DNA from: Marinobacter sp.
Lineage (GTDB): Bacteria; Pseudomonadota; Gammaproteobacteria; Pseudomonadales; Oleiphilaceae
Assembly (NCBI GenBank): GCA_014359475.1
Contig: JACIZI010000001.1
Location: 248,001 to 312,000 of the forward strand
Length of the DNA stretch: 64,000 bases
Reading direction: 5' to 3'
Part shown: positions 46,145 through 59,636 of the stretch, piece by piece
How positions within the stretch are numbered: position 1 is the stretch's first letter
How the letters are laid out: each line of letters opens with the position of its first letter
Program-made: the position numbers and the translations under genes
The notes under the pieces: model-generated
The model's database searches: none
Told to the model about the DNA's origin: nothing
The model's input: the letters and a program-made list of their open reading frames with translations, nothing else

Positions 46145-47221
46145 ATGTCCGGCAACAAACTCGAGAACATCAATGTGGCGAGTCAGGAACCCCTGATCAC
46201 GCCAGAAGCCCTCAAAGCGGAAATGCCCCTCACCGGCAAAGCCGCAGAAACCGTCGGGAATGGCCGCCAGGCTATCTATGACATCCTGGACGGCAAGGAT
46301 CACCGCATGTTCGTGGTGGTGGGCCCCTGCTCTATCCACGACCCGAAGGCTGCGCTGGAGTATGCCCGAAAACTGAAAAAACTGGCGGATGAAGTGAGCG
46401 ACACCCTGTTGATCGTCATGCGGGTCTATTTCGAAAAGCCCCGCACTACCGTTGGCTGGAAAGGCCTGATCAACGACCCGCACCTGAACGATACGTTCGA
46501 CATTGAGCAGGGCCTGCATATCGGTCGTCGCCTGCTGCTGGACATTGCGGACATCGGCCTGCCCACGGCAACCGAGGCGCTGGACCCGATTTCCCCCCAG
46601 TACCTGCAGGATACTATCGCCTGGTCTGCCATTGGTGCGCGCACCACTGAATCCCAGACCCACCGGGAAATGAGCAGCGGCCTGTCCATGGCCATCGGCT
46701 TCAAAAACGGTACGGACGGCAGCCTGGATGTGGCTGTGAATGCCATGAAGTCCGTCAGCCATCCCCACAGCTTCCTTGGCATAGACCAGCAAGGCCAGGT
46801 GGCCATTATCCGTACCCGCGGAAACCGCTACGGCCACGTGGTACTCCGCGGAGGCGGTGGCAAGCCGAACTATGATTCAGTGAGTGTTGCCCTGTGCGAG
46901 CAGGAACTGCAGAAAGCCGGTCTGCGCCAATCCATCATGGTGGACTGCAGCCATGCCAACTCAAGCAAGGATCCTGCCATCCAGCCGCTGGTCATCCAGG
47001 ATGTGACGCACCAGATTCTGGAAGGCAATACCTCCATTCAGAGCCTGATGGTGGAAAGCAACCTCAACTGGGGCAACCAGAAAATTCCGGAAAACCTCGA
47101 AGACCTGCAGTACGGCGTATCCGTCACCGATGCCTGTATCGACTGGGAGACCACCGAGAAGGCCCTCAGCGAAATGCGTAACAAGCTCAAAGACGTGCTG
47201 CCCGAACGAGTGGCAGGCTGA
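46145..47221 (+). CDS. aroG: 3-deoxy-7-phosphoheptulonate (DAHP) synthase, type I
   Basis: A 358-residue class I DAHP synthase like E. coli AroG/F/H (about 350). VVVGPCSIHDPKAALEYA (metal and PEP site Cys), MRVYFEKPRTTVGWKGLIND, ARTTESQTHREMSSGLSMA and MVDCSHANSSKD are all present. It starts the shikimate pathway from PEP and erythrose-4-phosphate. Which amino acid feeds back cannot be decided by eye. ATG 46145 is preferred to a 19-codon upstream extension. Confidence 0.93.
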   Translation: MSGNKLENINVASQEPLITPEALKAEMPLTGKAAETVGNGRQAIYDILDGKDHRMFVVVGPCSIHDPKAALEYARKLKKLADEVSDTLLIVMRVYFEKPRTTVGWKGLINDPHLNDTFDIEQGLHIGRRLLLDIADIGLPTATEALDPISPQYLQDTIAWSAIGARTTESQTHREMSSGLSMAIGFKNGTDGSLDVAVNAMKSVSHPHSFLGIDQQGQVAIIRTRGNRYGHVVLRGGGGKPNYDSVSVALCEQELQKAGLRQSIMVDCSHANSSKDPAIQPLVIQDVTHQILEGNTSIQSLMVESNLNWGNQKIPENLEDLQYGVSVTDACIDWETTEKALSEMRNKLKDVLPERVAG

Positions 47222-47230
47222 TCTTCAACC

Positions 47231-47264
47231 GCCGGGCGGAGCAGTACCCCCCGCTCCGCCCGGC
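47231..47264. terminator. 12-bp perfect stem between convergent aroG and cobA
   Basis: GCCGGGCGGAGC (47231-47242) and its exact complement (47253-47264) flank a 10-base C-rich loop. It fills the 50-base gap between two convergent genes. No T tract is present on either strand, so it may act as a 3'-end stabiliser or a weak bidirectional terminator. Confidence 0.5.
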
Positions 47265-47271
47265 TCCCCCT

Positions 47272-49511
<2,240 letters not shown>

Positions 49512-49537
49512 TTAAGGCTGAGACAGCGGGGCCGGTT

Positions 49538-50875
49538 TTACCGGTAGCGCTTATTCGGGGATTGCCGGTTCAGCTCATCCAGGCGCGCGCGTTTTTCATT
49601 GAGCCTGATTTCCAGGCCACGATTGACCGGCTCATAGTAACGGCGCTCATGGATCGGCTCCGGCAGATAGGATTCGCCGGCCGCAAAGGCATCCGGCTCG
49701 TCATGGGCATAGCGGTATTCCGCTCCATGACCCATGGACTTGAGAAGCCTGGTGGGCGCATTGCGCAGGTGCACCGGCACCTCATAGTCCGGATCCTTGC
49801 GGATATCCGCCATACACTGGTTGAAGGCGTTGTAGACAGCGTTGCTTTTGGGGCTCATGGCGAGATAGATGACCGCCTGGGCCAGCGCCAGTTCCCCTTC
49901 CGGTGAGCCCAGCCGCTCCTGAGCCTCCCAGGCATCCATGGTAATCTGCAGCGCCCGGGGGTCCGCATTACCGATATCCTCACTGGCAATCCGTACCAGA
50001 CGGCGGGCCACGTAGAGCGGATCACAACCACCATCCAGCATGCGGCAGAGCCAGTACAGCGAACCGTCAGGATCCGAGCCGCGCACCGACTTGTGCAGGG
50101 CGGAAATCTGATCGTAGAAGACATCCCCGCCCTTGTCGAAGCGCCGCAGGCTGGTTTGCATCACCTGTTCCAGGTGATCCTCCGTAATGGTGGGCATGCC
50201 CTGCCCGTCCGGCTCCGCAAGATCAGTGGCCACTTCCAGGATATTCAGAGCCCGTCGGGCATCACCACCGGAGGCGGAGGCCATCAGCTCCAGCACATTA
50301 TCCGGCACGCACACGCGATCAGCCAGGCCTTCCGGGTCCGTTACCGCCCTTCGCAGCAGGCTCAGGATATCCCCCTGCTCAAGGTTCTTGAGCACATACA
50401 CCCGGGTACGGGACAACAACGCACTGTTCAGCTCGAAAGAAGGGTTTTCCGTGGTAGCTCCGACAAAGATGAAGGTGCCATCCTCGATATGCGGCAGAAA
50501 GGCATCCTGCTGGCTTTTATTGAAGCGGTGAACCTCGTCGACGAACAGAAGCGTTTCCCTGCCGGCGGACTGTTTACGGTCCCTGGCCCTCTCAACGGCC
50601 GCGCGAATGTCTTTGACGCCACTGAGCACCGCCGACAGGGTTTCGAAGCTCAACCCGCCCAGGTTGGCCAGCAGGCGGGCAAACGTGGTCTTGCCAACCC
50701 CTGGCGGCCCCCACAGAATCATCGAATGCAGCTGCTCCTGCTCGACCGCCCGACGCAGCGGTTTGCCCGGCCCCACGAGATGCTGCTGCCCCACATAATC
50801 TGCCAGTGAGGCGGGGCGCATGCGGGCCGCCAGTGGCTGGAAGCCCGGTTCCGGCTGGAACAGACTGTCCTGCAT
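49538..50875 (-). CDS. rarA: replication-associated recombination protein A
   Basis: A 445-residue AAA+ ATPase of the RarA/MgsA/WRNIP1 family. Walker A is [11 protein letters not shown] (about residues 56-66), Walker [21 protein letters not shown], sensor [12 protein letters not shown]. The C-terminal tetramerisation region includes [18 protein letters not shown]. It acts at stalled replication forks. It overlaps the lolA stop by one base, in the widespread ftsK-lolA-rarA-serS order. Confidence 0.93.
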   Translation of the reverse strand: MQDSLFQPEPGFQPLAARMRPASLADYVGQQHLVGPGKPLRRAVEQEQLHSMILWGPPGVGKTTFARLLANLGGLSFETLSAVLSGVKDIRAAVERARDRKQSAGRETLLFVDEVHRFNKSQQDAFLPHIEDGTFIFVGATTENPSFELNSALLSRTRVYVLKNLEQGDILSLLRRAVTDPEGLADRVCVPDNVLELMASASGGDARRALNILEVATDLAEPDGQGMPTITEDHLEQVMQTSLRRFDKGGDVFYDQISALHKSVRGSDPDGSLYWLCRMLDGGCDPLYVARRLVRIASEDIGNADPRALQITMDAWEAQERLGSPEGELALAQAVIYLAMSPKSNAVYNAFNQCMADIRKDPDYEVPVHLRNAPTRLLKSMGHGAEYRYAHDEPDAFAAGESYLPEPIHERRYYEPVNRGLEIRLNEKRARLDELNRQSPNKRYR

Positions 50876-51525
50876 CAGGCCTCGTCCCGGATCACATCCA
50901 CGGAATCCGGATACTTCAGTACAAAGGCACTGTCCGGCACGGTTTCATTCAAGCGAATGTTATCGAAACTCAGGATGCTGAGCTGGGACAGGGAGTCATT
51001 CAGACGCATCTCATTGAGAACGCCATCGGTAAACCGAAGCTGCAATGAAACGAACAGGGAATCCTGGCTCTTTGGCTCCAGCACAAACACCTGTTGATCA
51101 CCGCCTGATGCCTGTCTGGTCACCTTATAGGTTTCTTCGAGGTGCTCTACCTCCCCGCTGAGCAGCAGCGCCGGTGTCGTGGCAATCCGGTCATCCAGGG
51201 AATGGATGGTCACCTGCTCCAGGTCCGGGTCGTATACCGTCACTTTCTCGCCGTTACTGACGATAAACTGGGTCAGAGGGGGGTTCTGCTCCCAGTAAAA
51301 CAGCCCGGGACGCTTGGCCTTGAGGGAGCCGCTGCTTTCCTGAACCTTGTCTCCGCCTTCATTAACCAGAATCTGGATAAAATCCGCCTGATAGGTACGA
51401 TAGTCCGTCAGCAGCCCGGCCAATTCTGCGGCGGCCTTGTGCTCCCCGCTCTGCGCCTGGCCGCATGCCAGTAGAAGCACCGTTGTCATCAGGGCAGGGA
51501 AAATGCGATTCAGAGATAAGAACAT
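50875..51525 (-). CDS. lolA: outer-membrane lipoprotein carrier protein LolA
   Basis: A 216-residue periplasmic chaperone with a signal peptide ([20 protein letters not shown]). [34 protein letters not shown] and [20 protein letters not shown] are typical LolA. It accepts lipoproteins from LolCDE and hands them to LolB. AGGAG precedes ATG 51525. Confidence 0.92.
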   Translation of the reverse strand: MFLSLNRIFPALMTTVLLLACGQAQSGEHKAAAELAGLLTDYRTYQADFIQILVNEGGDKVQESSGSLKAKRPGLFYWEQNPPLTQFIVSNGEKVTVYDPDLEQVTIHSLDDRIATTPALLLSGEVEHLEETYKVTRQASGGDQQVFVLEPKSQDSLFVSLQLRFTDGVLNEMRLNDSLSQLSILSFDNIRLNETVPDSAFVLKYPDSVDVIRDEA

Positions 51526-51534
51526 CAGCGACTC

Positions 51535-54063
51535 CTAGTCTTTGGGTGGCGGTGCTGCCAGCACTTCCCGGGCACCGTTATGGCCGGCCGGGCTGACGAT
51601 CCCGGACGCTTCCATGGCATCGACAAGATTGGCGGCACGGTTGTAGCCGATTTTGAACTTGCGCTGTACCGAGGAGATCGACACGCGACGCCCTTCGGTT
51701 ACGAAAGCAACCGCCTCATCGAACAGGGCATCGCCTTCGTCGCCTCCCCCCCCCTCAGACAGGGTGGGCACCCCGGGCAGGCTTTCACCTTCCGCCCCGG
51801 ACAGCACATCCTCCACATACACCGGTTCACCGCGGTCTTTCCAGGCGCTGACCACCCGGTGCACTTCGTCATCATCCACAAAGGCCCCGTGGACCCGCAC
51901 CGGCAAGCCGGAACCCGGCGGCAGATACAGCATGTCGCCGTGGCCCAGAAGCTGCTCGGCACCCCCCTGATCCAGTACCGTCCGGGAGTCGATCCTGGAG
52001 GATACCTGGAAGGAAATCCGGGTCGGGATATTGGCCTTGATCAGACCGGTGATCACGTCCACGGAGGGGCGCTGGGTGGCAAGGATCAGGTGGATACCCG
52101 CCGCCCTCGCCTTCTGGGCGATACGGGCGATCAGTTCTTCCACTTTTTTGCCGACAATCATCATCATATCGGCAAATTCGTCGATCACCACCACAATGAA
52201 TGGCAGTGTTTCCAGCGCCGGGCGGTTCTCTTCGTCGTTCTCAAGGTGCTCTTCCGGCTTCCACAGGGGATCCAGGATGGGCTCCCCCGCTGCGGCTGCA
52301 TCTTTGACCTTGCGATTAAAACCAGCGAGATTGCGCACGCCCAGTGACGCCATCAGCCGGTAACGGCGCTCCATTTCCGCAACACACCAGCGCAGGGCGT
52401 TGGCGGCCTCCTTCATGTCCGTAACCACCGGCGCGAGCAGATGCGGGATACCGTCATAGATGCTCAGTTCGAGCATCTTGGGGTCCACCATGATAAAGCG
52501 GACCTCCTCCGGGGAGGCCTTGAGCAGCATGCTGAGCAGCATGGCATTCACACCCACTGATTTACCCGAGCCGGTGGTGCCGGCCACCAGCAGGTGCGGC
52601 ATCTTGCTCAGGTTGGCGACCATGGGGTTGCCACCAATATCGTTCCCCAGGGCCAGGGTCAGTGGTGATGAGGATTCCCGGAATACCCGGGCACCGAGCA
52701 CCTCACTGAGACGGACCATCTGGCGCTTCTCATTGGGGATTTCGATACCCACAACAGACTTGCCAGGGATTACTTCCACCACCCGCACACTGAGCACGGC
52801 CAGCGAACGGGCCAGATCCTTGGCGAGATTGGAGATCTTACTGACTTTCACACCAGGGGCGGGCTTGATCTCGAAGCGTGTAATCACCGGCCCCGGATTC
52901 ACCTCAACCACTTCCACCGACACGCCGAAGTCCGCCAGCTTCTCCTCCAGCAGTTGCGACATGTGCTGCAGGGATTCTTCTGAATAGCCCTTTTCCTGGT
53001 GTTGCTCGGGAGGATCCAGCAGGGACAGGGGCGGAATCGGGCTTTCCACTGCTTCCAGCAGAGACCCCTGACGGGAACCGGACTTCTTGCCGTGGTCTTT
53101 CTCTTCGTGTTTCTTGAAGGGCGATATCTTCAGGGACTTGCTGTCAGCCATCCGTGAAGACTTTTGCGCTTTGGGCGCAGGCTGGTCTCCCGGATTTGCT
53201 GACAGGCTTTGCGGGGGGGCAGGCTCCCGGAGCTCGGGAATCATTCCGTCAAGTGCCGGTTCACGGCGCTCTGTCAAGGGCCCGGCCCCCGGCTTCCGGG
53301 CAAAAAGACGCTTCACCCGGGCTATTTTCCGGAGCGCTTTTTCCCGTACAGGTGGCGCCGGTTTCTCCGGCTTTCCGGCAGGCTCCGGGCTGGCAGATTG
53401 CACCGGACGGGAGCGGAGCAGAGCGCGCAGCCTGCGGCCCATGGCTGACGTAACACGGATGGTACGGTCCCCCAGCCAGTCCATCAGACGGAACCAGGAA
53501 AGCCCGATAGTAACCGTCAGGGCGAAGAGCAGGATAGCAATCAGCAACAGCGTGGTGGCCGGCAGATTGAAGAATCGCACCATGGCGTCCGCGACCGCCT
53601 CACCCATCACCCCGCCGGACGATTGGCCCAGGCCGAAGATGGAATACAGTGACAACAGGCTGGTAGCGGACAGCAGGATCAGCAAAAAACCGCCGAAACG
53701 CACCATGAACAGGGGCCAGTGCAGCTCCAGCGGCTCATTGCGGCGACGAATCAGCATAAAAGCGTAACTGGCCACCATGGCCGGAAACAGGAAGGAGACC
53801 AGCCCGAAGAAATCCCGTAACAGACTGGCAATCCATGCCCCGGTGCGTCCGGCGGCATTCCCGACCGACATGGAATGACCGATGCTGGACCAGCCAGGGT
53901 CCGCAGGGCTGAACGTCACCAGCGCCATGGTCAGGTAAATGCACAGGGCAACCAACGCAATCACCGCTCCTTCCCGGGCACCCTGGGCGACCAGGCGGCG
54001 GAATTTCTGCTGCTTTTCTGTCAGCTCCGGGCTGTTTTTATGGGTCTTGCTGGTTTCAGCCAT
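51535..54063 (-). CDS. ftsK: DNA translocase FtsK
   Basis: An 842-residue translocase. N-terminal membrane domain with four helices (first [20 protein letters not shown]), a Pro/charged linker (residues about 210-350), the RecA-like motor (Walker [12 protein letters not shown], about residue 505; Walker [12 protein letters not shown]) and the C-terminal gamma winged helix ([20 protein letters not shown]) that reads polar DNA sequences. It clears chromosome dimers at the septum. The linker is short compared with E. coli. Confidence 0.95.
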   Translation of the reverse strand: MAETSKTHKNSPELTEKQQKFRRLVAQGAREGAVIALVALCIYLTMALVTFSPADPGWSSIGHSMSVGNAAGRTGAWIASLLRDFFGLVSFLFPAMVASYAFMLIRRRNEPLELHWPLFMVRFGGFLLILLSATSLLSLYSIFGLGQSSGGVMGEAVADAMVRFFNLPATTLLLIAILLFALTVTIGLSWFRLMDWLGDRTIRVTSAMGRRLRALLRSRPVQSASPEPAGKPEKPAPPVREKALRKIARVKRLFARKPGAGPLTERREPALDGMIPELREPAPPQSLSANPGDQPAPKAQKSSRMADSKSLKISPFKKHEEKDHGKKSGSRQGSLLEAVESPIPPLSLLDPPEQHQEKGYSEESLQHMSQLLEEKLADFGVSVEVVEVNPGPVITRFEIKPAPGVKVSKISNLAKDLARSLAVLSVRVVEVIPGKSVVGIEIPNEKRQMVRLSEVLGARVFRESSSPLTLALGNDIGGNPMVANLSKMPHLLVAGTTGSGKSVGVNAMLLSMLLKASPEEVRFIMVDPKMLELSIYDGIPHLLAPVVTDMKEAANALRWCVAEMERRYRLMASLGVRNLAGFNRKVKDAAAAGEPILDPLWKPEEHLENDEENRPALETLPFIVVVIDEFADMMMIVGKKVEELIARIAQKARAAGIHLILATQRPSVDVITGLIKANIPTRISFQVSSRIDSRTVLDQGGAEQLLGHGDMLYLPPGSGLPVRVHGAFVDDDEVHRVVSAWKDRGEPVYVEDVLSGAEGESLPGVPTLSEGGGGDEGDALFDEAVAFVTEGRRVSISSVQRKFKIGYNRAANLVDAMEASGIVSPAGHNGAREVLAAPPPKD

Positions 54064-54090
54064 GAATTCCTGTCAGGTTCCACTGCGGAT

Positions 54091-55311
54091 TTATTGAACG
54101 GCAGCCAGGCCACGAGCCAGATCCGCTTTGAGGTCTTCCACTGCTTCAATGCCGACCGACAGACGCACCAGGTTTTCGGTGATGCCGGCTTTTTCCCGGT
54201 CTTCCGGAGACAGGCGCCCATGGGTGGTGGTGGCAGGATGGGTCACAGTTGTTTTCACATCCCCCAGGTTGGCGGTAATGGAAATCATCCGGGTGCCGTC
54301 AATAAACGACCAGGCTGCCTCCCGGCCCCCCTTCACCCGGAATGAAACAATCCCGCCGAAACCCCGTTGCTGGCGTTTCGCCAGTTCATGCTGGGGATGT
54401 TCCGGCAGGCCGGCATAAAAGACCTCTGCAACCTGCGGCTGCTCTTTAAGCCATAACGCCAACTGTAACCCATTGTCGCAGTGGGCACGCATACGAATCG
54501 GTAAGGTTTCCAGGCCCTTCTGGAACACCCAGGCATTGAACGGGCTCAGTGCCGGCCCGGCGGAGCGGATAAAGCTGTAAACCTCATCCAGATACCGGGA
54601 CGGGCCAACCACCACGCCACCGACACAGCGCCCCTGGCCGTCCAGGTACTTGGTCGCCGAGTGCACGACAATATCCGCACCCTGCTCCAGGGGTTTTTGC
54701 AGTACCGGGGTGCAGAAGCAGTTGTCCACCACGAACAGTGCATCGATTGAACGTGCCAGCCCGGCGAGCGCAGCCATGTCCGCCACTTCACACAAGGGGT
54801 TGGACGGGGTTTCAATGAACAGCATCCGGGTCGCCGGAGTGACCGCCTGCTGCCAGGCCGCCATATCCGTGAGGGAAACAAAGGTTGTTTCAACCCCGAA
54901 CTTGCCGAGGTACTTCTCCAGCAACACATTGGTGGTGCCGAATACACCCCGTGAACAGATCACATGGTCGCCGGCCTGCAGCAGCGCCATGCAGGTGCTC
55001 AGGATCGCGGCCATGCCGGAGGCAGTCGCTACAGCGCGCTCACCCCCTTCCATGGCGGCAATGCGATTCTCGAATGCCTGCACCGTCGGATTGGTGAAGC
55101 GGGAGTAGATATTGCCCGGCTCTTCGCCACCGAACCGCGCTGCAGCCTGCGCCGCACTGTTGTAGACAAAACTGGAGGTCGGAAAGATCGCGTCGCTGTG
55201 TTCCAGCTGGCCGGTGCGAATCTGCCCTGCCCTCACGGCCAGGGTGTCCAGCGACATACCGTCCAGATCCGGTTCCGGTATCTGAATATGCTCTTCTCGG
55301 CTATTCGTCAT
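54091..55311 (-). CDS. metZ: O-succinylhomoserine sulfhydrylase
   Basis: A 406-residue PLP enzyme of the Cys/Met metabolism family. The PLP lysine is in VVHSATKYLDGQGRCVGGVV (about residue 212). YSRFTNPTVQAFENRIAAME and the C-terminal HPATTTHGRLSPEDR are typical. It makes homocysteine from O-succinylhomoserine and sulfide, linking the cysI product to MetH in this window. It is 31 bases after purF on the same strand, as in pseudomonads. Confidence 0.9.
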   Translation of the reverse strand: MTNSREEHIQIPEPDLDGMSLDTLAVRAGQIRTGQLEHSDAIFPTSSFVYNSAAQAAARFGGEEPGNIYSRFTNPTVQAFENRIAAMEGGERAVATASGMAAILSTCMALLQAGDHVICSRGVFGTTNVLLEKYLGKFGVETTFVSLTDMAAWQQAVTPATRMLFIETPSNPLCEVADMAALAGLARSIDALFVVDNCFCTPVLQKPLEQGADIVVHSATKYLDGQGRCVGGVVVGPSRYLDEVYSFIRSAGPALSPFNAWVFQKGLETLPIRMRAHCDNGLQLALWLKEQPQVAEVFYAGLPEHPQHELAKRQQRGFGGIVSFRVKGGREAAWSFIDGTRMISITANLGDVKTTVTHPATTTHGRLSPEDREKAGITENLVRLSVGIEAVEDLKADLARGLAAVQ

Positions 55312-55341
55312 GTCGTAATCCCCTGATTCCCGGGCAAAAGG

Positions 55342-56868
55342 TCAGTCTTCGTCATTGTACAGATCGATAATGCCGTTGTCCGTACCCGTGTTGGCTGAGG
55401 ATTCCTGACGGCTTTCATCATTGCGTAGCACTTCCAGTTTATCCAGATACGCCTTGTCCACATCCCCGGTGACATAATTGCCGGTAAATACCGAACACTC
55501 CCAGCCTTCGATGTCCGGGTTTACGTCGCTTACGCAGGCCACCAGGTCATCCAGATCCTGATAAAGCAGCCAGTCGGCACCGATCAGATCCCGCACTTCT
55601 TCCACGGAACGGCCGTGGGCGATCAGTTCACTGGCGGACGGCATATCAATACCGTAGACGTTGGGATAGCGCACCGGGGGTGCCGCAGAAGCGAAGTACA
55701 CCTTGCGGGCACCGGCATCCCGGGCCATCTGCACAATCTCCCGGCAGGTCGTGCCCCGCACCACGGAGTCATCCACCAGCATCACGTTTTTACCCCGGAA
55801 CTCCAGATCAATCGGGTTCAGCTTCTGGCGCACGGATTTTTTGCGCATCTTCTGGCCCGGCATAATGAAAGTGCGCCCGATGTAGCGATTCTTGATAAAG
55901 CCTTCCCGGAATTTGACCCCCAGACGATGCGCCATCTGCAGGGCAGAGGTTCGGCTGGTGTCGGGAATCGGCATCACCACGTCGATGTCATGGTCCGGGT
56001 GGTCCCGAAGCACTTTTTCCGCCAGGGTCTCCCCCATTCTCAGCCGCGCCTTGTACACCGACACCTTGTCGATAATGGAATCCGGCCGCGCAAAATAGAC
56101 ATGCTCAAAAATACACGGATACAGGTGCGGCTCCTCTGAGCACTGCTCCGTATAGAGGGTCCCGTCGGTCTCGATATAGACCGCCTCACCCGGAGCAATA
56201 TCCCGCACCAGGCTGAAACCGGCGGCACTCAGGGCGACGCTTTCCGAGGCGATCATGTATTCCTTGTTGCCATTCTCACCGGTGCGCTCGCCGTAACAGG
56301 CCGGACGGATACCGTTCGGATCCCGGAAGCCGACAATGCCGTAACCGGTGATCATGGCGATCACGGCATAGGCTCCCCGGCAGCGTTTGTGCACCGCCCG
56401 TACCGCCGCAAAAATCTCGTCCCGGGTGGGATTGAGCTTACCCAGCTTTTGCAGTTCGTGGGCAAATACGTTAAGCAGCACTTCCGAGTCCGAGTTGGTG
56501 TTGATATGGCGCAGGTCGGTGCGGAACAGGTCCTCCGCCAGATATTCGGCATTGGTGAGGTTGCCGTTATGGGCCAGGGTGATACCGTAAGGGCTGTTTA
56601 CATAGAACGGCTGGGCTTCGGCGGAACTGGAACTGCCCGCCGTCGGATAACGCACATGGCCGATGCCGACATTGCCCACCAGGCGGCGCATGTGGCGAGT
56701 CAGGAACACATCACGCACCAGACCGTTGTCCTTGCGCAGGTAGAACCGTTCGTCCTGGAAGGTCACAATACCGGCCGCGTCCTGGCCCCGGTGCTGCAGA
56801 ACGGTCAGTGCGTCATACAACGACTGGTTAACATTACTGCTACTGACTATGCCGACAATGCCACACAT
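55342..56868 (-). CDS. purF: amidophosphoribosyltransferase
   Basis: A 508-residue enzyme that begins MCGIVGI, so Cys2 becomes the N-terminal glutamine amidotransferase nucleophile with no propeptide. The PRPP loop is [15 protein letters not shown] (about residue 365). It catalyses the first committed step of purine synthesis. Length matches E. coli PurF (505). It forms a cvpA-purF operon as in enterobacteria. Confidence 0.95.
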   Translation of the reverse strand: MCGIVGIVSSSNVNQSLYDALTVLQHRGQDAAGIVTFQDERFYLRKDNGLVRDVFLTRHMRRLVGNVGIGHVRYPTAGSSSSAEAQPFYVNSPYGITLAHNGNLTNAEYLAEDLFRTDLRHINTNSDSEVLLNVFAHELQKLGKLNPTRDEIFAAVRAVHKRCRGAYAVIAMITGYGIVGFRDPNGIRPACYGERTGENGNKEYMIASESVALSAAGFSLVRDIAPGEAVYIETDGTLYTEQCSEEPHLYPCIFEHVYFARPDSIIDKVSVYKARLRMGETLAEKVLRDHPDHDIDVVMPIPDTSRTSALQMAHRLGVKFREGFIKNRYIGRTFIMPGQKMRKKSVRQKLNPIDLEFRGKNVMLVDDSVVRGTTCREIVQMARDAGARKVYFASAAPPVRYPNVYGIDMPSASELIAHGRSVEEVRDLIGADWLLYQDLDDLVACVSDVNPDIEGWECSVFTGNYVTGDVDKAYLDKLEVLRNDESRQESSANTGTDNGIIDLYNDED

Positions 56869-56893
56869 GTATAGGGTACTCTCCGAAAACTGA

Positions 56894-57439
56894 TTATTGG
56901 CGGGACGCGGATTTCACGCCTTTTTCAATTGCCTCTTCCGCGGCAGGTCCGAGCAGGCGTTCAAACTCGTCCCCGAAGGTCCGGCGGGACCAGTCTTCCA
57001 CCTCGCCGAGGTGGTCGATCATGACTGAGCTCTGCCACCAGGTGTCCTGTGACAAAGGGGTATAACGGGTAAAGGCAATGGCGACGATCACCACCACCAG
57101 GCCCCGCAACAGACCAAAACCCATGCCCAGCACGCGGTCCGTGGCTGACAGGCCCGTCACCCTGACCAGGTGGGCGATGAAGTTGTTGATAATGGCTCCG
57201 ACAATCAGGGTGCCAAAGAACAGAATCGCGAAGGCGGCGATCAACCGCACCATGGGCGTTTCAACAGTGCTGGCAAGCAATGACTGCATCTGGGGGTGAA
57301 AGGTCCGGGCAATCAGAAAGGCGGCCACCCAGGTTACCAGCGACAGCGCTTCCCTGACAAAGCCGCGTTTCAGACTGATCAGTGTGGAAATGGCGATCAG
57401 GGTAATAATTACCCAGTCGATCCAGATCAAAGCGCCCAT
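56894..57439 (-). CDS. cvpA: CvpA family membrane protein
   Basis: A 181-residue protein with four hydrophobic segments, starting [20 protein letters not shown] and [20 protein letters not shown], the usual CvpA N-terminus. [23 protein letters not shown] helices follow. CvpA was named for colicin V production and is linked to envelope homeostasis; molecular role unclear. It lies 25 bases upstream of purF. Confidence 0.9.
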   Translation of the reverse strand: MGALIWIDWVIITLIAISTLISLKRGFVREALSLVTWVAAFLIARTFHPQMQSLLASTVETPMVRLIAAFAILFFGTLIVGAIINNFIAHLVRVTGLSATDRVLGMGFGLLRGLVVVIVAIAFTRYTPLSQDTWWQSSVMIDHLGEVEDWSRRTFGDEFERLLGPAAEEAIEKGVKSASRQ

Positions 57440-57469
57440 GGACTGCCCGGTGGTGTATGGAAAGGCGGA

Positions 57470-57507
57470 ATTCTATCAGGAATCCGGGGCCGACCAAACC
57501 TTTGGTC
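57470..57507 (-). promoter_or_regulatory. cvpA-purF promoter with overlapping inverted repeat
   Basis: On the minus strand TTGGTC (57497-57492), 16 bases, TAGAAT (57475-57470). A 7-bp inverted repeat with a 2-base centre (GACCAAA-CC-TTTGGTC, 57492-57507) covers the -35 and could be an operator or a short hairpin ending the upstream gene. It does not match the E. coli PurR box. Confidence 0.5.
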
Positions 57508-57520
57508 AGGGAACCCCTGA

Positions 57521-58195
57521 TCAGCCTTCGCCACTGGTCACCAGACTATTGATGCTGAACGCGGCATCCAGCGTCTGCTTGGCTTTTTCAGCTTCTGCCT
57601 TGTCCACATAGGGACCACTGAAAACCCTCGTCAGGGTCGAATCACCCCGCACCACCTCCTGCAGGTGGGAGCTATGGCCCATCTCCCGGACCTTGTCCCG
57701 CAAACGGCGGGCATTATCGGCATTACCGAAGCTGCCAAGCTGCACCACCCAGGCTCCTTCAAGGGTACCGGTATATTCTGCACTGCCCTTTTCATTCGTG
57801 ACCTGACTGTTTCCGGCCCTGGCAGCCGGCTCTTCAGAGGTTACACTGGCCTTCCCTGTACCAGCTTCTGCCTGAACCGGTGCGGCCGTGGATTGCTCAG
57901 GCGATGCAGATGGCGGGCTCTGATCTTCCTGCGCGCCCCCGCCGCTTCCGGTGGGGCCGGCCACACCGGACTTGCTGCCAGGGGAGGACGCAGATGGTTC
58001 TTCCATCCGATAGGCCGGGGGTTCCGGGTAATTTTTCTCCGGGGTGTTCACCTCCGGAAATGGCGGCTCTTCGGGTATCCGGACGGAGGTGGAGGTGCGA
58101 CCAGAATGAGGTTCATCAAAAATCATCGGCACGAAAATAACCGCCAGAGAGACCAGCACCAGTGCGCCAACTATTCTTTGCTTGAGACCATCCAC
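57521..58195 (-). CDS. dedD: SPOR-domain membrane protein (DedD-like)
   Basis: A 224-residue single-pass protein: N-terminal helix IVGALVLVSLAVIFVPMIF, a long Pro/Ser/Glu-rich periplasmic linker (residues about 30-150), and a C-terminal SPOR domain (GAWVVQLGSFGNADNARRLR to FSGPYVDKAEAEKAKQTLD) that binds denuded glycan at the septum. DedD aids cell division. The start is GTG 58195, with GGGAAGAG upstream. Confidence 0.85.
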   Translation of the reverse strand: MDGLKQRIVGALVLVSLAVIFVPMIFDEPHSGRTSTSVRIPEEPPFPEVNTPEKNYPEPPAYRMEEPSASSPGSKSGVAGPTGSGGGAQEDQSPPSASPEQSTAAPVQAEAGTGKASVTSEEPAARAGNSQVTNEKGSAEYTGTLEGAWVVQLGSFGNADNARRLRDKVREMGHSSHLQEVVRGDSTLTRVFSGPYVDKAEAEKAKQTLDAAFSINSLVTSGEG

Positions 58196-58281
58196 CGCGT
58201 TCTCTTCCCTTTTTGTCTGTTGGCCGTTGTCACAACGGAGACACCGTGGGCAACCGCCGGAACCACCTGTATCAGAGGCAA

Positions 58282-58310
58282 ATACTAACCGTCCCCTGCC
58301 AATAACTCAA
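58282..58310 (-). promoter_or_regulatory. promoter of the SPOR-domain gene
   Basis: On the minus strand TTGAGT (58310-58305), 17 bases, TAGTAT (58287-58282). It lies 87 bases before the GTG start, in the gap after folC. Confidence 0.55.
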
Positions 58311-58349
58311 AGAGCCGGCGGGGATATAACGTAATGTTAAGGACCCTGA

Positions 58350-59636
58350 TCAGGACTGCAGGAAGGCACGCGCTTCACCCACCGTGAAAAACGACCCGAA
58401 AATAATCACCAGATCTTCCGGTTGTGCCTGTTCAAGGGCGGCTGCCACTGCGCCGGAGACGGTATCGAAGACCCGCACAGTGCGGCCGGATGATAACTCA
58501 CCGGTCATCCTCTGTCGCAGGGCCTCACCGGTAAGGCCCCGCGGTACCGACAGTCCCGCGAGATACCACCCATCCACCACGGCGGACATGACACTGGCGA
58601 TACCTTCTACGTCCTTGTCGGCCAGCGCGGCATACACCGCGTAAACCTGGCCGGTTCCGTTCTTCAGCCGCTTGATTTTACCGGCGAGCCAACGGGCAGC
58701 GTGGGGATTATGCCCCACATCCGCAAACACTTCAGGGTGGTCGCCCAGACACTCCATTCGTCCGGGTACCTTTACCCTGGCAAGTACCCCTACCGCTTCG
58801 GTGATGTCGTAATCCGGCTCCAGCACACGCATGGCAACCAGTGCCGCGGCCATACTGCCCGCCGGCAGGGAAGACCGGGGCAGACTGAGCGTCTCCCCGC
58901 CCCGCAGCTCAAGCCTGCGGGCATCCTCACCCCCTGACAGATGGTAACCCTCACCATCCCTCAGCAGGCGAACCCCCTGAGCCCGGGCCTGCTGAAGCAC
59001 CGAAGAAGGCGGTTCGGGATCGGCACAGATGGCCGCTATGCCTGGCCGGAAGATGCCTGCTTTTTCGAAGCCGATGACTTCCCGGTTATCCCCCAGAAAG
59101 CCGATGTGATCGATATCCACGGAGGTAATGATCGCCAGGTCCGGGTCCAGCACGTTCACCGCATCCAGACGGCCGCCAAGGCCGATCTCCAGCAGCCAGT
59201 CATCCAGGCCGGCATCCTCCAGCAACAAAAATGCCGCCAGGGTTCCGAACTCGAAATAGGTCAGGGAAATAGTCCCCCGGGCCACCTCCACCCGGCTGAA
59301 CGCCTCAGTCAGATCACCGTCGCTGACATCGGATCCGTTGATCCGTACCCGCTCGTTATAGCGATGCAAATGGGGTGAGGTATACGTACCGACTCTGCGC
59401 CCCCTGTCGCGCAACAGGGCTTCGAGGCAGGCGATGGTGCTGCCCTTGCCGTTGGTGCCGGCGACGGTGACAACCCTGGCCGGGGGCCGAGACCGGAACA
59501 GCTTGCGCAGAACAATCAGCACCCGGTCCAGACCGAGATCAATCTCCACCGGATGCATCGTTTCCATGTAGGCCAGCCAGTCATCCAGGCTGGCATCTGA
59601 ACCGGGGGATGAAACTTTAGTCTCCAGCGGGTTCAT
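58350..59636 (-). CDS. folC: bifunctional folylpolyglutamate / dihydrofolate synthase
   Basis: A 428-residue Mur-ligase-like enzyme. The ATP loop is [20 protein letters not shown] (about residues 54-73). [27 protein letters not shown] and [15 protein letters not shown] follow. It adds glutamates to folates, supplying MetH among others. ATG 59636 lies inside the end of accD, and its GGAGG directly touches the ATG, so initiation may depend on coupling with accD. A longer in-frame upstream frame is accD antisense-free shadow and not used. Confidence 0.9.
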   Translation of the reverse strand: MNPLETKVSSPGSDASLDDWLAYMETMHPVEIDLGLDRVLIVLRKLFRSRPPARVVTVAGTNGKGSTIACLEALLRDRGRRVGTYTSPHLHRYNERVRINGSDVSDGDLTEAFSRVEVARGTISLTYFEFGTLAAFLLLEDAGLDDWLLEIGLGGRLDAVNVLDPDLAIITSVDIDHIGFLGDNREVIGFEKAGIFRPGIAAICADPEPPSSVLQQARAQGVRLLRDGEGYHLSGGEDARRLELRGGETLSLPRSSLPAGSMAAALVAMRVLEPDYDITEAVGVLARVKVPGRMECLGDHPEVFADVGHNPHAARWLAGKIKRLKNGTGQVYAVYAALADKDVEGIASVMSAVVDGWYLAGLSVPRGLTGEALRQRMTGELSSGRTVRVFDTVSGAVAAALEQAQPEDLVIIFGSFFTVGEARAFLQS

